In this document: positions 1 through 7,238 of the stretch, piece after piece | How positions within the stretch are numbered: the first letter of the stretch is position 1 | Layout of the letters: every line of letters starts with the position of its first letter | DNA from: Streptomyces regalis | GTDB taxonomy: Bacteria; Actinomycetota; Actinomycetes; Streptomycetales; Streptomycetaceae | Assembly: GCF_001509475.1 (NCBI RefSeq) | Contig: NZ_LLZG01000016.1 | Coordinates: 1-32,416, forward strand | Length of the DNA stretch: 32,416 nucleotides | Direction: 5' to 3' | Program-made: the position numbers and the translations under genes | The notes under the pieces: model-generated | The model's database searches: none | Told to the model about the DNA's origin: nothing | Seen by the model: the letters and a program-made list of their open reading frames with translations, nothing else

Positions 1-444
1 GCCCCCCACCGCCCCACCCAACCAACCCACGAATACAGCCTGTTCGCCCCCGCCGACGCCACCGCCCCCCGCCTCTGCCGCGACTTCGTACGCGCCGTCC
101 TCTTCACCCACGACCGGGAGCACCTCGTCATGCCCGCTGCCCTGTGCACCTCGGAACTCGTCACCAACGTTCACCTGCACACCAAGGGCACCGCCATGCT
201 CCGCATCCGGCTCACCCCGGCCCGCTTCCGGGTCAGCGTGTTCGACGAGAGTCCCGATCCGCCGGTCGTCGCCTACCCGGCGGGCAGGGTCGTCGCCTGC
301 TGGGGGAGGGGGCTCGCGCTCGTCGAGGAGATGGCGGACCTGTGGGGCGTCGCTGACGAGAGGGCGGGGCGGTTCGCGAAGGGGGTGTGGTTCGAGTTGG
401 GCGTGAAGGGCGCATCGTTCCGCGGAGGGAAGGTGCCGTCTTGA
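1..444 (+). CDS. ATP-binding protein, RsbW-like anti-sigma/serine kinase (5' end outside window)
   Basis: The reading frame is open to the left edge, so the N-terminus is missing. About 147 residues remain. The segment ELVTNVHLHT matches the N-box of the HATPase_c_2 (GHKL) fold used by RsbW-type anti-sigma factors, where the Asn binds Mg-ATP. It is followed by a strand-rich stretch (LRIRLTPARFRVSVFDES) and by GRGLALVEEMADLWGV, the usual G-box and closing helix of Streptomyces members. Such proteins phosphorylate anti-anti-sigma factors or bind sigma factors in the cytoplasm; the partner is not visible here. The N-box His-Leu-His is slightly off the common Ala-x-x-His-Ala pattern. An ATG at 130 exists but lies inside the domain, so it is not the true start. 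Confidence 0.8.
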   Translation, partial: APHRPTQPTHEYSLFAPADATAPRLCRDFVRAVLFTHDREHLVMPAALCTSELVTNVHLHTKGTAMLRIRLTPARFRVSVFDESPDPPVVAYPAGRVVACWGRGLALVEEMADLWGVADERAGRFAKGVWFELGVKGASFRGGKVPS

Positions 445-788
445 GCGCTCCCGGCCTGGACGAGGTCGTATGGCAGGCGTGGAAGGCGATGGAGCTTCCC
501 GAGGGGTATCGGGCGGAGATCATCGAGGGGGCCATCGAGGTGTGGCCACCGGCTGGCTGTCCCACGCGCAAGCGCCGCGAATACGCCCGCGCCGGCATCC
601 CCATGTACATCCTCATCGACGACTACGACGGCCAAGGCACCGTCACCCTCTTCACCGGCCCCCGCCCCGACAAGGCCGACTGGGAAGACATCCACCGCGT
701 CCCCTACGGCACCGACGTCACCGTCCCCGAAGGCCCGGCCGAGGGCTTCGTGATCGGTGAGGCGATCACGGGCCCGAAGAGGGGCTGA
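441..788 (+). pseudogene. Uma2-family (DUF820) restriction-endonuclease-like protein with internal deletion
   Basis: The N-terminal part (DEVVWQAWKAMELPEGYRAE then IIEGAIEV) and the C-terminal part (KRREYARAGIPMYILIDDYD) are typical of Streptomyces Uma2 proteins, which are about 190 aa. Here the two are joined directly at about nt 545-570, leaving 115 aa. The missing stretch is roughly 75-80 residues and holds the PD-(D/E)XK catalytic core, so nuclease activity should be lost although the frame is kept. The start chosen is TTG 441, which overlaps the preceding stop (TTGA) and has GGAGGGAAG 8 nt upstream; an in-frame ATG at 387 lies inside the upstream gene. Deletion is inferred by comparison with remembered family members. 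A sequencing or assembly collapse is also possible. Confidence 0.65.
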
Positions 789-800
789 AGGCTGCGACTG

Positions 801-852
801 ATGCCGCCAACGCCACCAATGCTGCCAACGCCATGAATGCCGCCAACTCCCG
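801..852 (+). repeat. Three imperfect 18-bp tandem units in a gene-poor gap
   Basis: Three 18-bp units begin at 801, 819 and 837, each opening ATGCYGCCAAC. They lie in the 299-bp gap between the Uma2 remnant and the VOC gene. No convincing coding region was seen in 789-1087 on either strand. Confidence 0.6.
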
Positions 853-1087
853 GCTCATATGGTCTTGTTGCCGCAGTCGGCTGGATCAAGTAGCGTCCCC
901 GACGTGAACACCGGACCGGCGCTACGCCACACACGGATTGGCCACCCGGTGGAGGGCTGATCGCACAGCGGGTGCGCAGCAGGCACCCCATCGGTTCGGC
1001 ACGTGGATCTCGTTCGGCACGCGGACCTCCCAGCGCTCGCGCACCGCGAGTCCGTTCTTCGTGTCGAACAACAGCGAGGTCATCCAC

Positions 1088-1462
1088 ATGTCAGTCACGT
1101 TCAACCACACCATCATCGCCGCCAAGGACCGCAACGAGTCGGCTCAGTTCTTCCGTGAGTTGTTGGAACTCCCGGAAGCACCGTCCTGGGGCCCGTTCAC
1201 CAACATTCAGCTGCCCGACGGCGTGCTGCTTCAGTTCGCCGAGCCGCCGGTGGAGATCCAGATGCAGCATTACGCGTTCCTGATCGACGACGAGCTGTTC
1301 GACCGGGCGTATCGGCAGCTGTGTGATCGCGGCATCGAGCACTGGGCCGATCCGCAGATGCGGCGCTCAGGCGAGATCAACAACGGGCACGGCGGTCGAG
1401 GGGTGTACTTCAAGGACCCTGCCGGTCACGCGATTGAGCTGATCACCCGCCCGTACCTGTAA
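1088..1462 (+). CDS. VOC family protein (glyoxalase/bleomycin-resistance fold)
   Basis: This is a 124-aa single vicinal-oxygen-chelate module. Candidate metal ligands are visible in the usual places: His7 (FNHTII), Gln54 (LLQFAEP), His71 (QHYAFLID) and the Glu in HAIELITRPYL near the C-terminus. The tail GVYFKDPAGHAIEL is the classic second beta-alpha-beta-beta-beta signature. Such proteins are cytoplasmic metal-dependent lyases, dioxygenases or drug-binding proteins; the substrate cannot be told from sequence. ATG 1088 was chosen because the domain starts there and AGCGAGG lies about 9 nt upstream; the frame stays open upstream to 938 but that stretch has no domain character. It stands alone with no obvious partner gene. 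Confidence 0.85.
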   Translation: MSVTFNHTIIAAKDRNESAQFFRELLELPEAPSWGPFTNIQLPDGVLLQFAEPPVEIQMQHYAFLIDDELFDRAYRQLCDRGIEHWADPQMRRSGEINNGHGGRGVYFKDPAGHAIELITRPYL

Positions 1463-1603
1463 CCGACCTTGTAACCGAGGACGTGCCTGGTCGGGCAACC
1501 GGAACGCGGTGCCCGGCCAGGCAGCCGGCTGATGGAACCCGCGGCCGCTTCATCGCATCTTTCTTCACATCTCAACGCGACAGATGTCCAGGGGGAGACA
1601 CGC

Positions 1604-1939
1604 ATGCCGAGCCCGGCAACCGCCAGCTCAAACCCGAACCCGAACCCGAACGCGAACTCAGACGAAGCTCCGAGCTCCGTCAGCGCCGATGCCTGGCCGC
1701 TGCTTCCCCTTGCCCTGGCCGCGCTGCTGTTGCGCACCCTGGGGGAGCACACCTGGGCGTACGTCGTCGCCGCGGTGCTCGGCGGAGTCGGCCTGCTGGG
1801 CGCGCTGATCGGCCTCGGCGAGTGCGTACGTGCGTTGCGGCGAGGGCCTGCCCGCGCCCGTGGCAAGGCGGCATGGGTGGCCTTCCTCCTGCTGGCCGGC
1901 TGTTTCGTCGTGGTCAACCGGCTCGTCGTGACGTGGTGA
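1604..1939 (+). CDS. Small membrane protein, function unknown
   Basis: A 111-aa protein. The first 30 residues are low-complexity (Ser, Ala, and an NPNPNPNAN run) and are followed by about three hydrophobic segments: WPLLPLALAALLLRTL, YVVAAVLGGVGLLGALIGL and WVAFLLLAGCFVVV. A basic loop (RRGPARARGK) lies before the last, suggesting a cytoplasmic face there. ATG 1604 has a strong GGGGGAGA site 7 nt upstream; a longer frame from 1532 has no such site. I do not recognise the family. It is convergent with the fibronectin-type gene and separated from it by a hairpin terminator. Confidence 0.65.
   Translation: MPSPATASSNPNPNPNANSDEAPSSVSADAWPLLPLALAALLLRTLGEHTWAYVVAAVLGGVGLLGALIGLGECVRALRRGPARARGKAAWVAFLLLAGCFVVVNRLVVTW
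1631..1654 (+). repeat. Hexanucleotide microsatellite inside the small membrane-protein gene
   Basis: Three perfect AACCCG units and one imperfect unit (AACGCG) run in frame and encode Asn-Pro repeats. The unit is six bases, so length changes would alter the protein without shifting frame. Confidence 0.7.
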
Positions 1940-1966
1940 GGGCACGCCCCGCACGGGGGCGTGCCC
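1940..1966. terminator. Bidirectional hairpin terminator between convergent genes
   Basis: GGGCACGCCCC-type arms: an 11-bp perfect stem with a 5-nt loop lies immediately after the TGA of the membrane-protein gene and 10 bp from the stop of the convergent gene. There is no T-tract, as is usual in Streptomyces. Confidence 0.75.
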
Positions 1967-1976
1967 GGTGGTCGGG

Positions 1977-3927
1977 TCAGCCGACCTTGAAGGTGATGCT
2001 CGTGAACGGGCCGGTGCGGCCGTAGACGTCCACCGCCCGTACCTCGAAGACGTACAGGCCCGGGGCCGGCGGCTTCCAGGTGATCGTCGACTGGTCGGTG
2101 CCCAGATAGCCGGAGTTGGCGGCTCCGGTGAAGCGGTACGTGTAGCCGGCGAGCAGCCGGTCGTGCTTCAGCGTCACGGTGAGCGGAACGGACGTTCCGC
2201 CGTGCGGCGCGCAGTCGTTGGCCGTGCACTCCGCGTAGGGGGCCGACAGCTCGATCGTGGGTGGTGCGGGGGCCGTCGGCGTGGCCGGGGTGTCCCGCCA
2301 TACCTTGATGATCTCGGAGGGCGCCGACTCGCGGCCCTGGGCGTCGAGGGCGACGACGTAGTAGTCGGCGGAGATGCCCGGGGCCTCGGTGTCGGTGTAA
2401 CGGTTCGCGGTCGTGGCGTTCTCGCCGAGGCGGGTCCAGGCGGCGGTCGATGTGGTGCGGCGGTAGACGCGGTAGCCGTAGGGCGCCGCGTCCGACGCGT
2501 AGTCCCAGGTGAGTTCCGTCGCGCTGTCGTTCGGGGTGCCCGCCAGGCCGGTGGGGGCCGCCGAGTCGCCGGGGGCCGGGCGCGTCGCGGTGACCGGGGC
2601 GGAGACGGGGGCGAGGTTGCCGTAACGGTCGACGGCCTGGATGCGGTAGGTGAGCGGGACTCCGGCCTCCGCGCGGAAGTCGTTGAACGAGAGACCGAAG
2701 ACGGTCTCCGGTCCGTCGGCGTCCGACCCTCCCTCGGGCGCCGCCCACACCTCGTAGTAGAAGGTGTCCTCGGACGACGAAGCCTGCCAGCGCACCGCGT
2801 TGCCCGCCGTGGTGCCTTCCACGGTCACGCCGGTGACCTGAGCGGGCGGGGTGGTGTCCGGTTCGCCAGTGTCCTCGGTGGCGGACGGAGCGGACTCGTT
2901 GCCGGCGGCGTCCACGGCGGTGACGCGGTAGTACAGCCGCTTGGTGTTGTCGGCCGAGCGGTCGTAGTACCAGGAGCTGTCGACGGAGTCGGCGATCCGG
3001 GTGAAGGGCCCCTCGGGCGCGGTCGCACGGTAGACGCGGTAGGTGGGCAGGGTGTTGTCGGGCGCGTCCCAGGCGAGGCTCACATAGCCCGGGCCCACCT
3101 TCGCGTAGAGCTCGGTGGGCGCGGCGGGGGCCGTGCGGTCGGGGGTGGTGACCGGCTGGTCCGCCGTTCCCGACGACTCGTTGCCGGCCAAGTCGACGGC
3201 GCGGACCTCGTAGTAGTACGTCTGGCCGGTCGCGGGCGGCGTGTCGGTGTGGGACAGGGCCGTCGTGGTCGTCAGCCTCGTCCAGCTGGTGCTGCCTTTG
3301 AGGCGGCGGTAGACCCGGTACCCCGCGAGGTCCATCTCCTTGTTCCTGGACCAGGTGAGCTTGGCCTTGCCGGTCGTCGAGTCGTACGAGACCGAAGTCC
3401 CCGTCGGGGTCAGCGGCTTGACCTTGTCGACGGTGGCGGAGGTGCGGGGCGTGTACGTGAACTTGACCTTGGCGGAGCCGGTCCAGTTGACGTAGTCGAC
3501 GCGGAGGGTGTGCGCCGGAGGGGACGGTGACGTTGACGGTCTTGGAGACGGTCGTGGAGGTGTTCTTCCACAGGTCGATCTTGCGCGTGCCGTCGAGGTG
3601 GACGCGGATGCCGTCCAGGCCGGAGGCGGAGAAGGCGAAGGGGCCGCCGGAGCCGAAGTCCCTCGTCACGGTCCAGCGGACGCCGAAGTTGTTCGACGGG
3701 AGGCCGGTGGCCGGGGCGCCCGTGCCCCAGTTCTGGTCGATCCTGGAGTCGCAGTCCGTTTTCTTCGGTGTGCCCGAGAAAGTGGTGTTCGCGAAGAACT
3801 GCCGTTTGAAGACGGGCGAGGTGCACGTCACGGCGGCGGAGGCGGGGGTCGTCGTGAGCAGGGCGCCCGCGGTGGCGAGCACGACCGTCGTCGCGGCAGC
3901 GGCGGTCGCGCGTCTGGCTTGGTTCAT
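1977..3927 (-). pseudogene. Secreted PA14 / fibronectin type III repeat protein, frameshifted
   Basis: The start (ATG at 3927, minus strand) follows AGAGGA and opens a signal peptide (MNQARRATAAAATTVVLATA, cleavage near ASA-AV). Next comes a PA14-type carbohydrate-binding domain with FFANTTFSG, IDQNWGTGAP, FGVRWT and HLDGTRKIDLWKNTS. At about nt 3510-3520 the frame breaks within the motif that should read SGAHTLRVDYVNW: the stretch up to SGA is in one frame and LRVDYVNWTG is in the next. A 2-nt loss (or 1-nt gain) in the Gly codon explains it. The rest encodes four fibronectin III repeats, each with a YRVYR-type core and AVDxAGNES-type end, then an Ig/PKD-like C-terminal module ending FTSITFKVG. 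Likely an exported polysaccharide-interacting protein. The break could be a sequencing error, since both halves look well conserved. Confidence 0.75.
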
Positions 3928-4130
3928 TCGATCCTCTGGTCGAGTGCGGGGCAGCGGTCGGGGAGCTGTCCCGATCACGACTCGCGAGGAATGGCGTTGG
4001 TTGTACGGATCTTGGTCGACTCTTCGAGCAAGGTTCGATGGAGAGGGTGTAATGGGCGTTTGGAGGCGTTCCGGGTTGTCTTTACATGCACAGCGGAGCG
4101 TGGTGTTGCGCACTCGTTAAGTAGTTCCGC

Positions 4131-4160
4131 TTGACGCTGGGGGCCGTCGCCGCGTTGTCT
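4131..4160 (+). promoter_or_regulatory. Possible promoter of the sugar-binding lipoprotein gene
   Basis: TTGACG at 4131-4136 and TTGTCT at 4155-4160 are 18 bp apart and sit 50 bp before the start codon. The -10 match is weak. Confidence 0.35.
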
Positions 4161-4210
4161 TTTCAGACATCTGGGCGCAATGGCGCGTCCATGTCCCGAA
4201 GGCACCAGAA

Positions 4211-5350
4211 GTGAGCTCCTCTATGCGTCCCATGCGCCCCCTGCGCCGTACCGCCACAGCCGTGGCCGCCGCGTCGACGATGACCCTTTCGCTGGCCGCG
4301 TGCGGGGCACTGGGCGTCACCGGGGACAGCAGTGAGGCGAGCCCGACCAAGGGCAACGACATCACCGTGGGGCTGCTCCTGCCGGAGACGGCGAACACGC
4401 GCTACGACAAGTTCGACTACCCCATCATCAGGAACAAGGTCCAGGAGCTCACCGACAAGCAGGGCCAGGTCGTTTACCTGAACGCCGACGCGGACGCGAA
4501 GAAGCAGGCGAGCCAGCTGCAGAAGATGATCGACGACCAGGTCGACGTGATCCTGCTGGACGCCGTCGACGCGCACGCCATCGCCGGCGGCGTGCAGAAG
4601 GCCAAGGACGCCGGGATCCCGGTCATCGCCTACGACCGCCTCGCCGAAGGACCGATCGACGCCTACGTCTCCTTCGACAATGAACTGGTCGGCGAGGTGC
4701 AGGGCCGCTCCCTCCTGGAGGCCATGGGGGAGGTCGACTCCTCCGACAAGATCGTCATGATGAACGGCTCGCTCACCGACCCGAACGCCAAGCAGTTCAA
4801 GGCGGGCGCCCTCTCCGAGCTCAACGGCCAGGTGGACGTCGCCAAGTCCTACGACACCAAGGACTGGAAGCCGGAGAACGCCGAGGCCAACATGGCCCAG
4901 GCGATCAAGGCCATCGGCGTGAACAACATCAAGGGCGTCTACTCCGCCAACGACGGCATGGCCGGCGGCGTCATCAGGGCCCTGAAGGCCGTGGGCGTGA
5001 CCCAACTGCCGCCGATCACCGGGCAGGACGCCGAACTCGACGGCGTCCAGCGGATCGTGGCCGGCGAGCAGTACATGAGCGTGTACAAGTCGTACCCGCA
5101 GGAGGCGGAGAGCGCCGCGGAGATGGCCGTGGCCAAGGTCCAGGGCCACGACATCCAGTTCGACTCCCTCACCCAGGACCAGGTCGACAGCCCGACCGAC
5201 CAGGACATCCGGGCCCTGCTGGTCCCCGTGGTCGCGCTGACCCAGGACAACATCAAGGAGACCGTCGTCGCCGACGGGATCTACCAGCTGTCCGACATCT
5301 GCACCGCCAAGTACAAGGCGGCCTGCGCGGCGATCGGGCTCAGCAAGTAG
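4211..5350 (+). CDS. Sugar ABC transporter substrate-binding lipoprotein, xylose type (XylF/ChvE-like)
   Basis: A 379-aa periplasmic-binding-protein-like I family member (Peripla_BP_4). The signal peptide is basic then hydrophobic and ends in a lipobox L28-A-A-C31, so the protein should be membrane-anchored outside the cell. Family features include VGLLLPETANTRYDKFDYP, the DVILLDAVDAHAI strand, GIPVIAYDRL, YVSFDNELVG and ITGQDAELDGVQRI, the set typical of D-xylose/multiple-sugar binders. GTG 4211 is preferred because GAAGG lies 8 nt upstream; ATG 4223 is the alternative. No permease or ATPase gene follows: the next gene is convergent, so this is an orphan binding protein that must share a transporter encoded elsewhere or act as a sensor. 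The real ligand cannot be read from the sequence. Confidence 0.9.
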   Translation: MSSSMRPMRPLRRTATAVAAASTMTLSLAACGALGVTGDSSEASPTKGNDITVGLLLPETANTRYDKFDYPIIRNKVQELTDKQGQVVYLNADADAKKQASQLQKMIDDQVDVILLDAVDAHAIAGGVQKAKDAGIPVIAYDRLAEGPIDAYVSFDNELVGEVQGRSLLEAMGEVDSSDKIVMMNGSLTDPNAKQFKAGALSELNGQVDVAKSYDTKDWKPENAEANMAQAIKAIGVNNIKGVYSANDGMAGGVIRALKAVGVTQLPPITGQDAELDGVQRIVAGEQYMSVYKSYPQEAESAAEMAVAKVQGHDIQFDSLTQDQVDSPTDQDIRALLVPVVALTQDNIKETVVADGIYQLSDICTAKYKAACAAIGLSK

Positions 5351-5359
5351 GAAGCAACT

Positions 5360-5418
5360 AGGGAGCAGGCAGGGAGCAGGCAGGGAGCAGGCAGGGAGCA
5401 GGCAGGGAGCAGGCAGGG
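5360..5418 (+). repeat. 11-bp tandem repeat, five perfect copies
   Basis: The unit AGGGAGCAGGC occurs five times without a mismatch from 5360 to 5414, followed by a partial unit (AGGG). It begins 10 bp after the stop of the binding-protein gene and runs directly into the terminator stem. Neither flanking gene reads into it. Confidence 0.95.
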
Positions 5419-5443
5419 CCCGCCGCTCTCGCGACGGGCCCTG
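5414..5443. terminator. Bidirectional terminator hairpin
   Basis: CAGGGCCCG (5414-5422) pairs perfectly with CGGGCCCTG (5435-5443); the loop contains a further CGC/GCG pairing. It lies between convergent genes and its left arm uses the last base and partial unit of the tandem repeat. Confidence 0.8.
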
Positions 5444-5449
5444 GACCGC

Positions 5450-6304
5450 TCAGGCCACCCGCGTGAACTCCACCGTCACCTCCGGCGGCCCGCCGGGCAC
5501 GCCGCGGTAGATGCCCTTGTGCGGCGTGACGTCGTCATAGTCCCGTCCGCGGCCGACCACGACATGGGACTCGTCGGCCCGCGTCCGGTTGGTGGGGTCG
5601 TAGCCGCACCAGTCGCCCGCCCAGTACTCGATCCAGGCGTGGCTCTGCCCGGCGACCGGCCGGTGCAGCTCCGCCTCCCGCTCGGGGTGGAGGTAGCCGG
5701 AGACGTAGCGTGCGGGCAGTCCCACTCCCCGCAGCAGCGCGATCGTGAGGTGGGTGATGTCCTGGCAGACGCCCGCGCACTGCTCCCAGGCCTCGGCGGC
5801 GGACGTGTTCACACTCGTGGTGCCGGGCAGGTATGCCACCCGGTCGGCGACCAGCGTCGACACCGCGAGGGCCGTCTCGTGCGGATCGAGACCGGCCGCC
5901 GCTTCCCGCGCCTTTTCGAGGAGTGAGTCGGGCACGGTCGTACGGATGGTCGGGCCCGCGAACTCCAGCAGACGGGAGGACGCCACCGTCTCCGCCAGCA
6001 CCCGCCACGTGGGCGCCTCGGGGAGCGGGCCCGGCGGGTGGGTCTCCACCAGGCTGGAGGCCGTGATGGTGAGGTCTGCGTGCGGGTCCATCAGGTCGAA
6101 ACCGGTGACCTGGGTGCCCCAGTAGTCCCAGTACGCCCAGGTGGTGGCCGCCGGGCTGACGGTGACCCGGGCGTCCAGGGTGGTCTGGCCCGGCAGCGTC
6201 AGCGGGGTCATACGGACCTCGTTGTGCGAGGACGCGGCCGGCTGGGCGTACGAGACGCGTGTGGTGTGCTTGATACGGAGACGGCGAGTTACCTGGGCGG
6301 TCAT
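5450..6304 (-). CDS. Transglutaminase-like cysteine protease family protein
   Basis: A 284-aa protein with a bacterial transglutaminase-like N-terminal beta domain (RLRIKHTTRVSYAQPAASSH to about residue 90) and a transglutaminase-like core. The catalytic triad is complete: Cys180 in GVCQDITH, His222 in SHAWIEYW and Asp236 in GYDPTN. These proteins act as peptidases or amide hydrolases rather than true transglutaminases in many bacteria. It is the last gene of a three-gene operon; its ATG lies one base after the stop of the alpha-E gene, which indicates translational coupling. In this conserved trio the transglutaminase is thought to cleave or remodel a peptide product made by the ATP-grasp partner, but no substrate is established. 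Confidence 0.9.
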   Translation of the reverse strand: MTAQVTRRLRIKHTTRVSYAQPAASSHNEVRMTPLTLPGQTTLDARVTVSPAATTWAYWDYWGTQVTGFDLMDPHADLTITASSLVETHPPGPLPEAPTWRVLAETVASSRLLEFAGPTIRTTVPDSLLEKAREAAAGLDPHETALAVSTLVADRVAYLPGTTSVNTSAAEAWEQCAGVCQDITHLTIALLRGVGLPARYVSGYLHPEREAELHRPVAGQSHAWIEYWAGDWCGYDPTNRTRADESHVVVGRGRDYDDVTPHKGIYRGVPGGPPEVTVEFTRVA

Positions 6305-6305
6305 C

Positions 6306-7238
6306 TCACGCTCCTTCCTGGGCCCACTCGACGGGCCCCTGGTACGGGAAGAACCGGTCGGCCACCGCGTCCATCGAGGCCATGCAGGCCTGCTGCAAGT
6401 CCTTCAGGAGCAGGGGCAGTTGGTCCTCCAGGGCGTGTGTGTCCAGGTATTCGAGGCGGGTGCGCATCCGGCCGATCGGGCGGCGCGCCGGGTCCTGGCG
6501 GGGGCGGCCCAGCGCCGTGAGGCACTCCTCCGCGGTCGTCAGCGCGTGCAGCGCCGAGCGCGGGAAGTCGCGGTCCAGCAAAAGGAACTCGGCCACCCTT
6601 GGCGTGTCGCCGAAACCGCCGTACACGCGCGCGTACGCCTCGTCCGCGCCGGATGCGCTCAGCAGGGTCGTCCAGTCGGGCGCGTGCGCGGCGTCCAGCA
6701 CCCGCACCGACAGCAGCCGTACGGTCATGTCCACCCGTTCCAGACTGCGACCGAGCACCACGAATCGCCAACTGTCGTCCCGGCTCATGGTGGAGTCGGC
6801 CAGCCCGAAGAACAGCGCCGCTCGCCTGCGCACCAACTCCAGATACGCGTACGGGCCGGTCCGTCGGGCCGCGAGCCGCTGGTCGGCGAGGGCGTGCCAG
6901 GTGGAGTTGAGGCACTCCCACATCTCCGACGACACCGCCTCGCGGGCGCTGCGCGCGTTCAGCCGGGCAGCGCCCAGGGCGCCCTCGATCGAGCCCGTCG
7001 AGCGGGCGTCGAACGCCAGCTGGTCGAGGACCTGCTGCATGTCGACGGGCGCGCCGCCGGCCTCCATGCCGAGGATCGCGTACAACGACCGGCAGGCCAC
7101 GTCCTCGTCGCGCCAGGGGTCCTCCAGCATGCGGTGGAGGTAGGCGTCGAGGATGCGGCCCGTGGCGTCGGCCCGCTCGACATAGCGGCCGGTCCACGTC
7201 AGGGCCTCGGCGATACGGGAGAGGATCACGTCGTTCAC
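6306..7238 (-). CDS. Alpha-E domain-containing protein
   Basis: A 310-aa, mostly helical protein of the alpha-E family (DUF403). Typical motifs are ILSRIAEALTWTGRYVERAD at the N-terminus, a middle NARSAREAVSSEMWECLN segment and the C-terminal LLKDLQQACMASMDAVADRF followed by FFPYQGPVEWAQE. GTG 7238 was chosen: it overlaps the stop of the ATP-grasp gene by 4 bp (GTGA), and the domain begins at once after it. The family has no assigned catalytic activity and is found with circularly permuted ATP-grasp and transglutaminase partners, so a shared complex is likely but unproven. Confidence 0.9.
   Translation of the reverse strand: MNDVILSRIAEALTWTGRYVERADATGRILDAYLHRMLEDPWRDEDVACRSLYAILGMEAGGAPVDMQQVLDQLAFDARSTGSIEGALGAARLNARSAREAVSSEMWECLNSTWHALADQRLAARRTGPYAYLELVRRRAALFFGLADSTMSRDDSWRFVVLGRSLERVDMTVRLLSVRVLDAAHAPDWTTLLSASGADEAYARVYGGFGDTPRVAEFLLLDRDFPRSALHALTTAEECLTALGRPRQDPARRPIGRMRTRLEYLDTHALEDQLPLLLKDLQQACMASMDAVADRFFPYQGPVEWAQEGA

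Noticed and set aside
922..1134. A minus-strand 70-codon frame upstream of the VOC gene
   Set aside because: The translation contains no recognisable motif and overlaps the VOC gene start; no ribosome site was seen.
1968..3530. A 520-codon plus-strand frame opposite the fibronectin gene
   Set aside because: Its product is Gly/Arg/Val-rich without motifs, while the other strand encodes clear fibronectin III repeats.
5360..5418. CRISPR array
   Set aside because: The 11-bp units are directly adjacent without spacers and are too short for CRISPR repeats. No cas genes are present.
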